A stretch of 64,000 bases of DNA from Neorhizobium sp. GTDB taxonomy: Bacteria; Pseudomonadota; Alphaproteobacteria; Rhizobiales; Rhizobiaceae. The stretch's first letter is position 1; the number at the start of each line of letters is the position of its first letter. Shown here in pieces: positions 1 through 9,506 of this stretch. The stretch lies in the NCBI GenBank assembly GCA_028283725.1, contig JAPWKC010000004.1, positions 1,302,001-1,366,000 on the forward strand. Reading direction: 5' to 3'. The notes under the pieces are model-generated. The model saw nothing but the letters and a program-made list of their open reading frames with translations, did no database searches and was not told the DNA's origin. A program made the position numbers and the translations under genes.

Positions 1-170
1 TCCAGCTGGTAATCGTCGAGTTCGTAGACGGCGTTGGCCTTGATGCGATTGGAGAGCGTGCGCCATACGGATTTCACGCCGCGCGTAAGCGTGCGGGTGA
101 AGCGACGGTTGCCCGCGCTGACCGGCATCTCGGCTGCAGTGTTCTTCATTCCGTATTCGGTCGTGCTCAT
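1..170 (-). CDS. DUF1127 family small protein (truncated by window start)
   Basis: Reverse-strand frame from ATG at 170: MSTTEYGMKNTAAEMPVSAGNRRFTRTLTRGVKSVWRTLSNRIKANAVYELDDYQL..., with a typical DUF1127 'LsnRikanavyELddyqL' motif; runs off the window edge. Confidence 0.8.
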   Translation of the reverse strand, partial: MSTTEYGMKNTAAEMPVSAGNRRFTRTLTRGVKSVWRTLSNRIKANAVYELDDYQL

Positions 171-370
171 AGGAATATCCTTTCATCAGGCACGAGAGGA
201 GGCATTCCCTGAAGTGATATTTCACCGCAAGGTTGAAGCCGGGTGGGAAAGGCGGCGCCTGGAACGCACTCGCTTATTCGTGATTGCAGCGCTGTTATCG
301 TGAAACTCTATTGATCAGTCCAACGAATGTTTCTAATGATTAACATCAAACACCCTGATGGATCAGCCCC

Positions 371-1321
371 ATGTCCGCGCCACTCGACATCGACCAGTTG
401 CATACATTCGTCTCCATCGTCGACACCGGCAGCTTCACCAAAGCTGCTGACCGGGTGTTCAAGACGCAGTCGGCGGTTTCCATGCAGATGCGACGCCTGG
501 AAGAGCGGGTCGGCAAACAGCTCTTTACCAAGGACGGCCGCGGCAACCGGCTGACGGCCGAGGGCGAGAAGCTGTTGAATTATGCGCGGCGGATCATCCG
601 GCTGAACAACGAGGCGATCGCCGCCTTCGACGACAACCGGCTCGAAGGCACAATCCGTATCGGAACGCCCGACGATTATGCCGACCGCTACATGCCGGAG
701 ATCATCGGCCGGTTTGCCAAGACGCATCCGAATGTCGAACTCTATATCGTTTGCGAGCCCTCGGTGAGCCTTGCCGAGAAGATGGCGCGCGGCGAGCTGG
801 ATATCGCGCTCGTCACCCACAATCCGCGCCAGCGGGTGTCCGATGTGGTGAGAACCGAACCGCTCTGCTGGGTCGCATCGGCCAACTATCCGCTGAAGGA
901 CGATGCGCCGGTGCCGCTTGCTGTCGGACGGCGGGATTGTCCCTGGCGGCAGCTTGCCTCGTCGGCGCTCGACGCGGACGGGCGGGAATATCAGGTCCTC
1001 TTCACCAGCTGGTCTTCGACGGTCATTGCGGCGGCGGTTCTTGCCGGGATGGCTGTCTCGGTTCTGCCGGAATCGGCGCTTCGGCCGGGGATGAAGGTTC
1101 TCTCCGGCGCAGACGGCTTCCCTCCCCTGCCGCCCGTACAGATCGGCCTGATGAAACGGCCGGGGCTTTCCACCTCGCTGATGACGGCGATCACTGACCA
1201 TATCAGCGCCTGTCTCGACAATATCTCGCCGGCAGCACTCCCCGACGATCTCGATGGCGACGTGAAATCTTTTTCCCGTGGCCAGCGCGGGCGCAGCAGC
1301 CATGCCGTGACGGGTTGGTAG
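371..1321 (+). CDS. LysR-family transcriptional regulator, VtlR/LsrB-like
   Basis: N-terminal HTH 'LDIDQLHTFVSIVDTGSFTKAADRVFKTQSAVSMQMRRLEERVGKQLF', LysR effector domain; divergent from a DUF1127 gene. Confidence 0.88.
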   Translation: MSAPLDIDQLHTFVSIVDTGSFTKAADRVFKTQSAVSMQMRRLEERVGKQLFTKDGRGNRLTAEGEKLLNYARRIIRLNNEAIAAFDDNRLEGTIRIGTPDDYADRYMPEIIGRFAKTHPNVELYIVCEPSVSLAEKMARGELDIALVTHNPRQRVSDVVRTEPLCWVASANYPLKDDAPVPLAVGRRDCPWRQLASSALDADGREYQVLFTSWSSTVIAAAVLAGMAVSVLPESALRPGMKVLSGADGFPPLPPVQIGLMKRPGLSTSLMTAITDHISACLDNISPAALPDDLDGDVKSFSRGQRGRSSHAVTGW

Positions 1322-1375
1322 ACGGCAGGCGTTTGCGCTTGCCTTTATCGGCGGCAAGGCGCTAAACCATTCTCG

Positions 1376-1516
1376 TTCTCAGGGCGGGGTGCAATTCCCC
1401 ACCGGCGGTATGCGGCTTTTTCGTCCGCGAGCCCGCGAGCGCCTTCCTTTCAGAAGGGTCAGCAGATCAGGTGCGATGCCTGAGCCGACGGTATAGTCCG
1501 GATGGAAGAGAACGGA
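1376..1516 (+). promoter_or_regulatory. FMN riboswitch (RFN element)
   Basis: Conserved blocks 'TCTCAGGGCGGGGTGCAATTCCCCACCGGCGGTA', 'GAGCCCGCGAGCG', 'GTCAGCAGATC', 'GAGCCGACGGTATAGTCCGGATGGAAGAGAA' in order, directly upstream of ribH2. Confidence 0.96.
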
Positions 1517-1601
1517 CGGAGAGCCGCGTCTTGCCGACAGGCATATGCGGTGGAGCCGTGCGTGATCGCCTTGGGTGACGTGTCAACCACAAGGAGATTG
1601 C

Positions 1602-2039
1602 ATGACACACACCCGCTTCGCATTCATCAAGGCAAACTGGCACTCGGATATCGTCGACAAGGCGCTCGAAGGCTTTGTCGATCTCATTCCTGCCGAACAT
1701 GTCGATGTGTTCGACGTTCCCGGCGCCTTCGAACTGCCGCTGATGGCCCGCGATCTTGCGGCGACCGGCCGATATGCGGCAATCGCTGCCGCCGCGCTGG
1801 TGGTCAATGGTGGCATATACCGACATGATTTCGTCGCGGCCGCCGTGGTCGACGGCCTGATGCGCGCCGGGCTCGATACGGGCGTTCCGGTTCTTTCGGT
1901 GTCGCTCACCCCGCATCATTTTCAGGAAACGGCGCATCACAAGGCGATCTTTGCCGCGCATTTCGTCGAGAAGGGCCGCGAGGCTGCACGCGCCGCGCAG
2001 ATGATCGTCGAGAGCCGTCGGCGCATCGCGGCCGCCTGA
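1602..2039 (+). CDS. ribH2: 6,7-dimethyl-8-ribityllumazine synthase, type II
   Basis: MTHTRFAFIKANWHSDIVDKALEGF...VDVFDVPGAFELPLMARDLAATGRYAAI...VVNGGIYRHDFVAAAVVDGLM; lumazine synthase motifs, RibH2-type 'IKANWHSDIV'; ATG 1602 preceded by AAGGAG. Confidence 0.93.
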   Translation: MTHTRFAFIKANWHSDIVDKALEGFVDLIPAEHVDVFDVPGAFELPLMARDLAATGRYAAIAAAALVVNGGIYRHDFVAAAVVDGLMRAGLDTGVPVLSVSLTPHHFQETAHHKAIFAAHFVEKGREAARAAQMIVESRRRIAAA

Positions 2040-2061
2040 CGCTCGATGCGGCAGCGCCCAA

Positions 2062-2094
2062 GAAAAAGCCGGGGCTCAGCACCCCGGCTTTTTC
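2062..2094. terminator. Bidirectional intrinsic terminator between convergent ribH2 and katA
   Basis: GAAAAAGCCGGGG-ctcagca-CCCCGGCTTTTTC perfect hairpin. Confidence 0.85.
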
Positions 2095-2110
2095 AATGGA
2101 TGTGGTGTCA

Positions 2111-2158
2111 GAGCGTTTCCTGACGCAAAAGCGCTTCCCGCTTTTGCTGGAATTGCTC
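2111..2158. repeat. Rhizobiales-type intergenic palindromic element
   Basis: gagcgtttcctgacgcaaaagcgcttcccgcttttgctggaattgctc, an imperfect 48-bp palindrome resembling dispersed rhizobial palindromes. Confidence 0.6.
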
Positions 2159-2164
2159 CAAAGC

Positions 2165-3658
2165 CTATTCGGCGGCGGTGGCCTTGGCGCTGATCGTATC
2201 GGCTTCATAGCCATGCGCGGACTTCAATGCCGTCCGCACGCCGGCCTCGTAATCCGGATGGACGAGCTTGAAATGGGCAAGCTGGCGCTCGACGATATGG
2301 CCGGGCACGCCACCCATGGCGGCTGCGATATTGGAAAAGAGCCGCGACTTCTCGCCTGCATCGAACAGGTTGAAGAGGGCGCGAACCTGACCGTAATCGT
2401 CATTGCCGTCGCGGTGGTTGAAGCGGCCCATCTCGCCTTCGATCTTCAGCGGCGGCTCCTTGGCGGAGGGCTCTTCCACCGGACCGTTCACCGAATTCGG
2501 TTCGTAATAGGCATCCGGGTTGCCGGAGAGAATCCCGCCATAGGTGTTCATCTGGCCATCGCGATTATAGTGATGTACCGGGCATTTCGGCTTGTTGACC
2601 GGGATCTGTTCGTAGTGCGTGCCGAGACGGTAACGATGGGCATCGGCGTAAGAGAAGATGCGTGCCTGCAGCATCTTGTCCGGCGAATGGCTGATGCCGG
2701 GAACGATGTTCGATGGCGAGAAGGCGGCCTGCTCGATCTCGGCAAAATAGTTTTCGGCGTTGCGGTTCAGTTCCATCGTGCCGATATCGATCGGCGGGAA
2801 TTCCGAATGCGGCCAGACTTTCGTCAGGTCGAACGGATTGTAGGAGGTCTGTTGCGCCTGCGCCTCGGTCATGACCTGAACCTGCACCTTCCATGTCGGG
2901 AACTGGCCGTTCTCGATCGTGCCGAACAGGGCTTCCTGATAGCCTTCGCGCGTCCTGCCGATGATCGTCTCGGCCTCCTGGTTTACATAGTGCTTGTGGC
3001 CCTGCTGGGTCTTGAAGTGGAATTTCACCCAGAAGCGTTCGCCGTTTCCGTTCCACAGCGAATAGGTATGCGAGCCGTAGCCGTTCATATGCATCGGATC
3101 GATCGGCAAGCCGCGGTCCGACATCAGGATCGTCACCTGATGCAGGCTTTCCGGCGACAGCGACCAGAAGTCCCACATGGCCGTCGAGGAGCGCATGTTT
3201 GTCTTCGGGTGGCGCTTCTGCGTGTGGATGAAATCCGGGAACTTGTAGGGGTCGCGGACGAAGAAGACCGGCGTGTTGTTGCCGACCAGATCCCAGTTGC
3301 CGTCTTCCGTATAGAATTTCAGGGCGAAGCCACGCACGTCGCGCTCATGGTCGGCGGCACCGAGCTCGCCGGCAACGGTCGAGAAGCGGGCCAGCATCGG
3401 GGTCGATGCGCCCGGCTGGAGACACTTGGCCTTGGTATATCTGGAAATGTCACCGGTGATGGTGAGCGTGCCGAAAGCGCCCCAGCCCTTGGCGTGTACG
3501 ACGCGCTCCGGGATACGCTCGCGGTTCTGGTGGGCCAGCTTCTCGATCAGCTGATAATCCTGGATCATCAACCCGCCGCGCGGGCCGGCGGTGATCGAAT
3601 TCTGGTTGTCCGGCACGGGCGCGCCGGCAGTCGTCGTCAGGGTCGGGCGATCGGTCAT
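2165..3658 (-). CDS. katA: Catalase (monofunctional haem catalase, small-subunit type)
   Basis: [63 protein letters not shown]...; '[23 protein letters not shown]' haem-ligand region. Confidence 0.95.
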   Translation of the reverse strand: MTDRPTLTTTAGAPVPDNQNSITAGPRGGLMIQDYQLIEKLAHQNRERIPERVVHAKGWGAFGTLTITGDISRYTKAKCLQPGASTPMLARFSTVAGELGAADHERDVRGFALKFYTEDGNWDLVGNNTPVFFVRDPYKFPDFIHTQKRHPKTNMRSSTAMWDFWSLSPESLHQVTILMSDRGLPIDPMHMNGYGSHTYSLWNGNGERFWVKFHFKTQQGHKHYVNQEAETIIGRTREGYQEALFGTIENGQFPTWKVQVQVMTEAQAQQTSYNPFDLTKVWPHSEFPPIDIGTMELNRNAENYFAEIEQAAFSPSNIVPGISHSPDKMLQARIFSYADAHRYRLGTHYEQIPVNKPKCPVHHYNRDGQMNTYGGILSGNPDAYYEPNSVNGPVEEPSAKEPPLKIEGEMGRFNHRDGNDDYGQVRALFNLFDAGEKSRLFSNIAAAMGGVPGHIVERQLAHFKLVHPDYEAGVRTALKSAHGYEADTISAKATAAE

Positions 3659-3742
3659 GGTCTTCTCCCTCAGGTTTGAATGGCTTGCGGCCCGGACATC
3701 GCATGCTCCGGGCTGACTGGGTGAAATCTGGCACTTGAACTC

Positions 3743-3791
3743 GATAATCTCCAATCGTATTTTATAAAAAATTCGATTGGAAAAACTTATC
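3743..3791. promoter_or_regulatory. Candidate LysR (OxyR) dyad in the katA/oxyR divergent region
   Basis: GATAAtctCCAATCG-N16-CGATTGGaaaaacTTATC nested inverted repeats. Confidence 0.45.
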
Positions 3792-4712
3792 GTGCTTACT
3801 CTTCGTCAGATGCGTTACTTCGAGGCCCTGGCATCCGCCCGCCATTTCGGCAGGGCAGCCCAGACGGTGAATGTCAGCCAGCCGGCACTCTCCGCCCAGA
3901 TCATGGAAATGGAGGAGCATCTCGGCACGCGGCTCGTCGAGCGCAATCGCTCCGGCATAATTCTCACGGCCAAGGGAACGCAGGTGCTTCAGCGCATCCG
4001 CATTATCCTGGCCGACGTGGAGCGTCTTGAACAAACGGCGCGCGATGCTGAAGGCATCCTTGCCGGCCTCACCCGCATCGGCATCATCCCGACCGTCGCT
4101 CCCTATCTCGTTCCCCAACTGGTGCCGCATCTGCGCGGCCTCTACCCCCAGATCGAGATTGAACTGAAGGAAGCCGTCACCGACAGACTTATTGCGGATC
4201 TTGCCGATGGCAAGCTCGACGCCGTGATTGCGGCGCTGCCGATCGAGGCCGACCAGCTTGAAACGCGGCTTCTGTTCTCCGACCGGTTCTTCATGGCGAT
4301 GGCACAGAACGAGACCGATATCCTGTCATCGCCGCTGATGGAAAACCAGCTCGATACGGAGCGGCTGCTTTTGCTCGAAGAAGGCCATTGCCTGCGCGAT
4401 CAGGCACTGGCCGTCTGCGGTAGCGCGCCGAAACGCAATCTCGTCAATGTCGGGGCAACCTCGATGGCCACACTTTTGCAGATGGTGTCGCATGATATGG
4501 GTATGACGCTGATCCCCGAGATTGCCGTCGAGACGGAAATTGCCCGCAACAACCTGAGGATCGTGCCCTTCGGCAATCCGGCACCGGCGCGCGAGATCGG
4601 GCTGGTCTGGCGCCGGTCGAGTAGCCGCGTCGAGGATATGGCGGCGCTGGCCGATGCGGTGACAGGGTGCCGGCGTCCTGCGGGCAAGGGCGCAGAACTC
4701 GAAATGGCTTAG
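3792..4712 (+). CDS. oxyR: Hydrogen peroxide-inducible regulator OxyR (LysR family)
   Basis: [44 protein letters not shown]; redox-cysteine motif '[18 protein letters not shown]'; divergent from katA. Start is uncertain (ORF track begins at TTG 3777). Confidence 0.9.
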   Translation: MLTLRQMRYFEALASARHFGRAAQTVNVSQPALSAQIMEMEEHLGTRLVERNRSGIILTAKGTQVLQRIRIILADVERLEQTARDAEGILAGLTRIGIIPTVAPYLVPQLVPHLRGLYPQIEIELKEAVTDRLIADLADGKLDAVIAALPIEADQLETRLLFSDRFFMAMAQNETDILSSPLMENQLDTERLLLLEEGHCLRDQALAVCGSAPKRNLVNVGATSMATLLQMVSHDMGMTLIPEIAVETEIARNNLRIVPFGNPAPAREIGLVWRRSSSRVEDMAALADAVTGCRRPAGKGAELEMA

Positions 4713-4848
4713 GCGATCCGATCGAACCTGCCTGTCAAGGCCGGGCGGGCGGGCAGACGGACTTGGCGCAGGCGCGATGCAACGATAAACCGTGAGGAGA
4801 TGGTCATTGCCATCCCTGCCCTCATTGCCCCCCGATTACGAGATACCG

Positions 4849-6090
4849 ATGACAGATGCCGCAACAAGCCCGGCCGCCAGCCAGCCGGAAAGCGAAGAAC
4901 ACTGGAAGCGCAATCTGTTCGTCTGCCTTTTCGGCTCGTTCACTACGATTATCGCCATGACGCTGCTTCTGCCGTTCCTGCCACTCTATGTGGAGGAACT
5001 CGGCGTCAGGGATCACGCCGCAATCGTGCAATGGTCTGGCATCGCCTATGGTGCGACGTTCTTTGCCGCAGCCTTCGTGGCACCGATCTGGGGCAGGCTC
5101 GGCGACCTCTACGGCCGCAAGCTGATGCTTGTGCGGGCCGCCATCGGCATGACGATCGCAATCTCGCTGATGGGGCTGGCGCAGACCGTCTGGCAGCTGG
5201 TGGCGCTGCGCCTGCTCGTCGGCCTTGCAGGCGGCTACGCATCCGGATCGATGGTGCTGGTTGCGGCACAGACGCCGAAGGAACGCTCAGCCTGGGCGCT
5301 CGGCACGCTTTCTGCCGGCATCATGGCGGGCAATCTCGTGGGCCCGCTGATCGGCGGGATATTGCCGCAGCTGATCGGTATCCGCATGACCTTCATGCTT
5401 GCCGGCGGCCTGATCTTCATCGCCTTTCTCGCCACCATCTTCCTGATCCGAGAAACGAAGCGTTCCGGCAAGCGCAAGCAGGCTGCCGGCAAGCACGGTT
5501 TCGCAGGCCTTGAGAACAAGGGCCCGGTTGCCGCCATGCTGGCGACGGGCATGCTCTTGATGTTCGCCAACATGTCGATCGAGCCGATCATAACGGTCTA
5601 CGTTGCGCAGCTCATCAGCGACCAGAGCAACGTGACCTTCGTTGCCGGGCTGGTGATGTCGGCGGCCGCACTTGGCAGCGTGCTGTCGGCTTCCCGGCTC
5701 GGCAAGCTTGCCGACCGGATCGGCCATTGGCCCGTCATCATCGGAACACTTGGTGTTTCCTCGGTTCTTCTCATCCCGCAGGCTTTCGTCACGGAAAGCT
5801 GGCAACTGATTGTGCTCCGCTTCCTGATGGGGCTGGCTCTGGGCGGGCTCTTACCCTGCATCACCTCAGTCATCCGCCACAACGTGCCTGATGGCATGAC
5901 CGGCAGCATTCTGGGCCTGTCGATCTCGTCGCAATATGTCGGCCAGGTCGCAGGGCCGGTCGCTGGCGGCTTCGTCGGCGGACATATCGGCATGCCCGCC
6001 GTGTTTCTCGGCACCTGCGTGCTGATGGCCGCAGGTGCCTTATTCTGCCTTGTCGCAAGACCACGCAATGCGACGCCCGAAACGGACTGA
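4849..6090 (+). CDS. MFS efflux transporter
   Basis: About 12 hydrophobic segments; 'GRLGDLYGRKLML' MFS motif A. Confidence 0.88.
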   Translation: MTDAATSPAASQPESEEHWKRNLFVCLFGSFTTIIAMTLLLPFLPLYVEELGVRDHAAIVQWSGIAYGATFFAAAFVAPIWGRLGDLYGRKLMLVRAAIGMTIAISLMGLAQTVWQLVALRLLVGLAGGYASGSMVLVAAQTPKERSAWALGTLSAGIMAGNLVGPLIGGILPQLIGIRMTFMLAGGLIFIAFLATIFLIRETKRSGKRKQAAGKHGFAGLENKGPVAAMLATGMLLMFANMSIEPIITVYVAQLISDQSNVTFVAGLVMSAAALGSVLSASRLGKLADRIGHWPVIIGTLGVSSVLLIPQAFVTESWQLIVLRFLMGLALGGLLPCITSVIRHNVPDGMTGSILGLSISSQYVGQVAGPVAGGFVGGHIGMPAVFLGTCVLMAAGALFCLVARPRNATPETD

Positions 6091-6102
6091 GATGCTGGGC
6101 CG

Positions 6103-7029
6103 TCAGGCGAGATACTTTTTGAAGAAGCCGGTGGTGCGGCTCCAGGCAAGATCGGCGGCAGCCTTGTCGTAGCGGGCAGCCGAGGTATCGTTGTTGAAGG
6201 CGTGGTTGACGCCCTCGTAAACGAAGATCTCGAAAGTCTTGCCGTTTTTCTGCAGGGCATCGCGATAGGCCGGGATGCCGGCATTGATACGCTCGTCGAG
6301 CCCGCCGTAATGAAGCATCAGCGGCGCCTTTATCGCGGGCACATCCTGCACATTGGGTTGGGCACCATAATAGGCAACGCCGGCATTGAGATTGGGGGAG
6401 GCGACCGCAAGGTTGTTCACCGCACCGCCGCCCCAGCAGAAGCCGATCGCCCCCACCTTGCCGTTGGCCCCGGAGATGCCGGCGAGATAGACGCGCGCGG
6501 CCTCGCCATTGGCCGACACACCTGCGGCATCGAGCGATGCGAAGAGCTGGCGGGCCTGATCCTCGTCTGCCGGTGTGCCGCCCTTGGGCGACAGGAAATC
6601 GACCGCCAGCGCGTTAAACCCTTCGAGCGCCATGCGGCGGGCGATATCCTTGATATGGTCGTTGAGGCCGCGGTTCTCGTGGATGACGATGATGCCGCCG
6701 AGCGGGCCGGAAGCCGATTTCGGCCGAGCCAGATAGGCCTTCATCGTGACGCCGTCGGCGCCTGCAAAGGTGACGGCCTGCGTGGTCAATCGATCATCCG
6801 CGGCCGGAACGATATCCGCCCTGGCGCTGCCTGCCGACAGCATCGGGACAATCGCTGCCGCAGCAGCACCGGAGCCTGCAAGCGTCGTCAGCCGTTCCAT
6901 GAACCGGCGCCGGTCGAGATGAAGATGGGTGTATTCGTCATAGGCGTTGATCATCGCCTGCGTGACGGCCGGCGTCTCTGTCCGGCCTTCCGGCGATGTC
7001 TCGGCCGCCTGCGGCTTGCTGTTGTCCAT
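6103..7029 (-). CDS. Dienelactone hydrolase family protein, Tat signal
   Basis: 'DRRRFMERLTTLAGSG' Tat-like signal; 'GGIIVIHENRGLNDHIKDIARRMALEGFNALAVDFL', 'GAIGFCWGGG' nucleophile-Cys motif. Confidence 0.9.
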   Translation of the reverse strand: MDNSKPQAAETSPEGRTETPAVTQAMINAYDEYTHLHLDRRRFMERLTTLAGSGAAAAAIVPMLSAGSARADIVPAADDRLTTQAVTFAGADGVTMKAYLARPKSASGPLGGIIVIHENRGLNDHIKDIARRMALEGFNALAVDFLSPKGGTPADEDQARQLFASLDAAGVSANGEAARVYLAGISGANGKVGAIGFCWGGGAVNNLAVASPNLNAGVAYYGAQPNVQDVPAIKAPLMLHYGGLDERINAGIPAYRDALQKNGKTFEIFVYEGVNHAFNNDTSAARYDKAAADLAWSRTTGFFKKYLA

Positions 7030-7154
7030 GTTTCGTCCTCCGCTCACAGTGACTGCGAAGGACAATCTATAGCTGTTGCGATCAACTGGAAGATGACGCC
7101 GCCACGTGGCGATTTCGGCAGGCTACACTTGTTCGTGAGGGCGATCGGTGCCGA

Positions 7155-7571
7155 TCAGTTGAAGATGATCCAGACGGCAAGCCAGATCCACATGCCGAGA
7201 AGGGCAAGAAGACCGAGGATGAAGGACTGCCGACGGTAGCGCAGGCGCGTGCCGGACAGGTGGAAATACGTGTGGGCGTAACGGGTGACGACAAAGATCC
7301 AACCGAGGATGACCGTCCCGATATTGTCTGCCGTGGTCGCGTAGAGCGCGAGGCTTGCCGCATGGAACAGCATCGGCAATTCGAACTGGTTCTTGAGGTT
7401 GTTATTGACCAGCAGGCTTTCCTTCGGCTCGCTCAGGTTCTCGCGAAAGCTCTCGCCACTGTAACCACCGGCAACGGCGCTGGCGCGCTTGCGGCCCAGC
7501 TGGATATAAAGAAAGAAGACGAGCGCGACATGCGCGATCATCGGCCAAATCGTTGCGCTGGTGGAAAGCAT
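7155..7571 (-). CDS. MAPEG family membrane protein
   Basis: MLSTSATIWPMIAHVALVFFLYIQLGRKRA...NNNLKNQFELPMLFHAASLALYATTADNIGTVILGWIFVVTRYAHTYFHLSGTRLRYR. Confidence 0.82.
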   Translation of the reverse strand: MLSTSATIWPMIAHVALVFFLYIQLGRKRASAVAGGYSGESFRENLSEPKESLLVNNNLKNQFELPMLFHAASLALYATTADNIGTVILGWIFVVTRYAHTYFHLSGTRLRYRRQSFILGLLALLGMWIWLAVWIIFN

Positions 7572-7732
7572 GGGAACCCCTATTGCTGGCGCCCTTCCCT
7601 TAAAGCCGCGCAGGCGGCGGCACAATGGCTGCGACAGGCGATGTCCCCGATCGAAGAGACCATCTCTCAGCATTGTGGATTTCTCGCCACGGCGGAGGGT
7701 TGAACCGGCACAATCATCGATCGTCACGACAT

Positions 7733-7766
7733 GAAAGGGGCCGCGGTTGATGCCGCGGCCCCTTTT
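7733..7766 (-). terminator. Intrinsic terminator downstream of guaB
   Basis: AAAGGGGCCGCGG-ttgatg-CCGCGGCCCCTTT hairpin. Confidence 0.7.
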
Positions 7767-7822
7767 TCGGATAGTCCCAACGATAAGGGCGCGCCGTCAC
7801 AACGACAGCGCACTGCCGCTCA

Positions 7823-9316
7823 TCAGTTGCTGGCACCCGGATAGTTCGGGCTTTCGCGGGTGATCGTCACGCCATGCGGGTGGCTTTCGCGCAGGCCGGC
7901 ACCGGAGATGCGCACGAAGGTCGCCTTTTCCTGGAAGTCCTTGATGTCCTTGCCGCCGACATAGCCCATGGCAGCCTTCAGGCCGCCGGCGAGCTGGTGC
8001 AGCACTGCCGAAACCGGGCCCTTGTAGGGAACCTGGCCTTCGATGCCTTCCGGCACGAGCTTCAGCGTGTCGCGCACTTCCGCCTGGAAGTAGCGGTCTG
8101 CCGAGCCGCGAGCCATGGCGCCGACGGAACCCATGCCGCGGTAAGCCTTGAAGGAACGGCCCTGGTAGAGATAGACCTCGCCGGGGCTCTCATCCGTGCC
8201 GGCGAGAAGCGAGCCGACCATGACGGCGGAAGCGCCGGCAGCGATCGCCTTGGCAAAATCGCCCGAGAACTTGATGCCGCCATCGGCGATGACCGGAATG
8301 CCGTGCTTGTTTGCTTCGGCAACCGAGGCCATGACGGCCGCAAGCTGCGGAACGCCGACGCCTGCGACAACGCGTGTGGTGCAGATCGAGCCCGGACCGA
8401 TGCCGACCTTGATGCAGTCAGCGCCCGCATCGATGAGGGCCTTGGTGCCTTCGGCGGTGGCGACGTTGCCAGCGATGATGCGGATCGCGTTCGACATGCG
8501 CTTGGTGGCGGCCACCGCATCGAGAACCTTCTGCGAATGGCCGTGAGCGGTATCGACGACGATAACGTCGACACCGGCATCGATCAGGCGCTCGGCGCGC
8601 TCGACGCCGTCAGAACCGGTCGAGATGGCGGCAGCAACGCGCAGGCGGCCATGCATATCCTTGGCAGCATTCGGGTTGAGCTGCGACTTCTCGATATCCT
8701 TGACGGTGATCAGGCCGACGCAGCGGCCTTCGTTATCGACGACCAGCAGCTTTTCGATACGGTGCGAATGCAGGAGGCGCTTGGCTTCAGCCTGCTCGAC
8801 GCCATCCTTGACCGTGATGAGATTGTCCTTCGTCATCAGCTCGTAGATCTTCTGCGACGGATCGGAGGCGAAGCGGACGTCACGGTTGGTCAGGATGCCG
8901 ACGAGGCGGCCCGGACGGCCACCGTTTTCAACGACCGGAATGCCGGAAATGCTATGCGCCTTCATCAGGGCAAGCGCTTCGGCAAGCGTCGCATCCGGGC
9001 CGATGGTGACCGGGTTGACGACCATGCCGCTTTCGAACTTCTTGACCTGGCGGACCTCTTCGGCCTGCTCGATCGGGGTCAAATTGCGGTGGATGACGCC
9101 CATGCCACCCGACTGCGCCATGGCAATCGCAAGGCGGCTCTCGGTGACGGTATCCATGGCCGAGGACATGATCGGAAGCGAAAGGTCGATGTCCTTGGCG
9201 ACGCGGGTCGAGATATTGGTCTGTCCCGGCATGATTTCGGAATGACCCGGCTGCAGCAGGACATCGTCAAATGTCAGAGCCTCTAAGCCTGTTGCAGTTT
9301 CGATGATGCGTGCCAT
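7823..9316 (-). CDS. guaB: IMP dehydrogenase
   Basis: [28 protein letters not shown]...; CBS domains; '[20 protein letters not shown]' catalytic loop. Confidence 0.98.
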   Translation of the reverse strand: MARIIETATGLEALTFDDVLLQPGHSEIMPGQTNISTRVAKDIDLSLPIMSSAMDTVTESRLAIAMAQSGGMGVIHRNLTPIEQAEEVRQVKKFESGMVVNPVTIGPDATLAEALALMKAHSISGIPVVENGGRPGRLVGILTNRDVRFASDPSQKIYELMTKDNLITVKDGVEQAEAKRLLHSHRIEKLLVVDNEGRCVGLITVKDIEKSQLNPNAAKDMHGRLRVAAAISTGSDGVERAERLIDAGVDVIVVDTAHGHSQKVLDAVAATKRMSNAIRIIAGNVATAEGTKALIDAGADCIKVGIGPGSICTTRVVAGVGVPQLAAVMASVAEANKHGIPVIADGGIKFSGDFAKAIAAGASAVMVGSLLAGTDESPGEVYLYQGRSFKAYRGMGSVGAMARGSADRYFQAEVRDTLKLVPEGIEGQVPYKGPVSAVLHQLAGGLKAAMGYVGGKDIKDFQEKATFVRISGAGLRESHPHGVTITRESPNYPGASN

Positions 9317-9447
9317 GGCCAATTCCTTCAGTTGAATAGGCAGAATCCCGCGGAAAAAGAGAAAATCCCTGTCCCGTTGTTCCTGCATGAAATGCTTTGG
9401 AGTTGGCGAGGGCTGGTAACACGTTCATGAGGGGAAGGGAACAGAAA

Positions 9448-9475
9448 AAACCCGGAGGGCTGCCCCTCCGGGTTT
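9448..9475 (-). terminator. Intrinsic terminator of the MBL-fold gene
   Basis: AAACCCGGAGGG-ctgc-CCCTCCGGGTTT followed by a T-run on the minus strand. Confidence 0.8.
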
Positions 9476-9506
9476 GCATGGCTCGTTAAATCCGTACCAA
9501 ACGGCG

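Noticed and set aside
2096-3679. 527-aa plus-strand ORF
   Set aside because: Antisense to the catalase gene; composition is the mirror frame of a GC-rich CDS and no domain is recognisable.
7874-9286. 470-aa plus-strand ORF
   Set aside because: Antisense to guaB.
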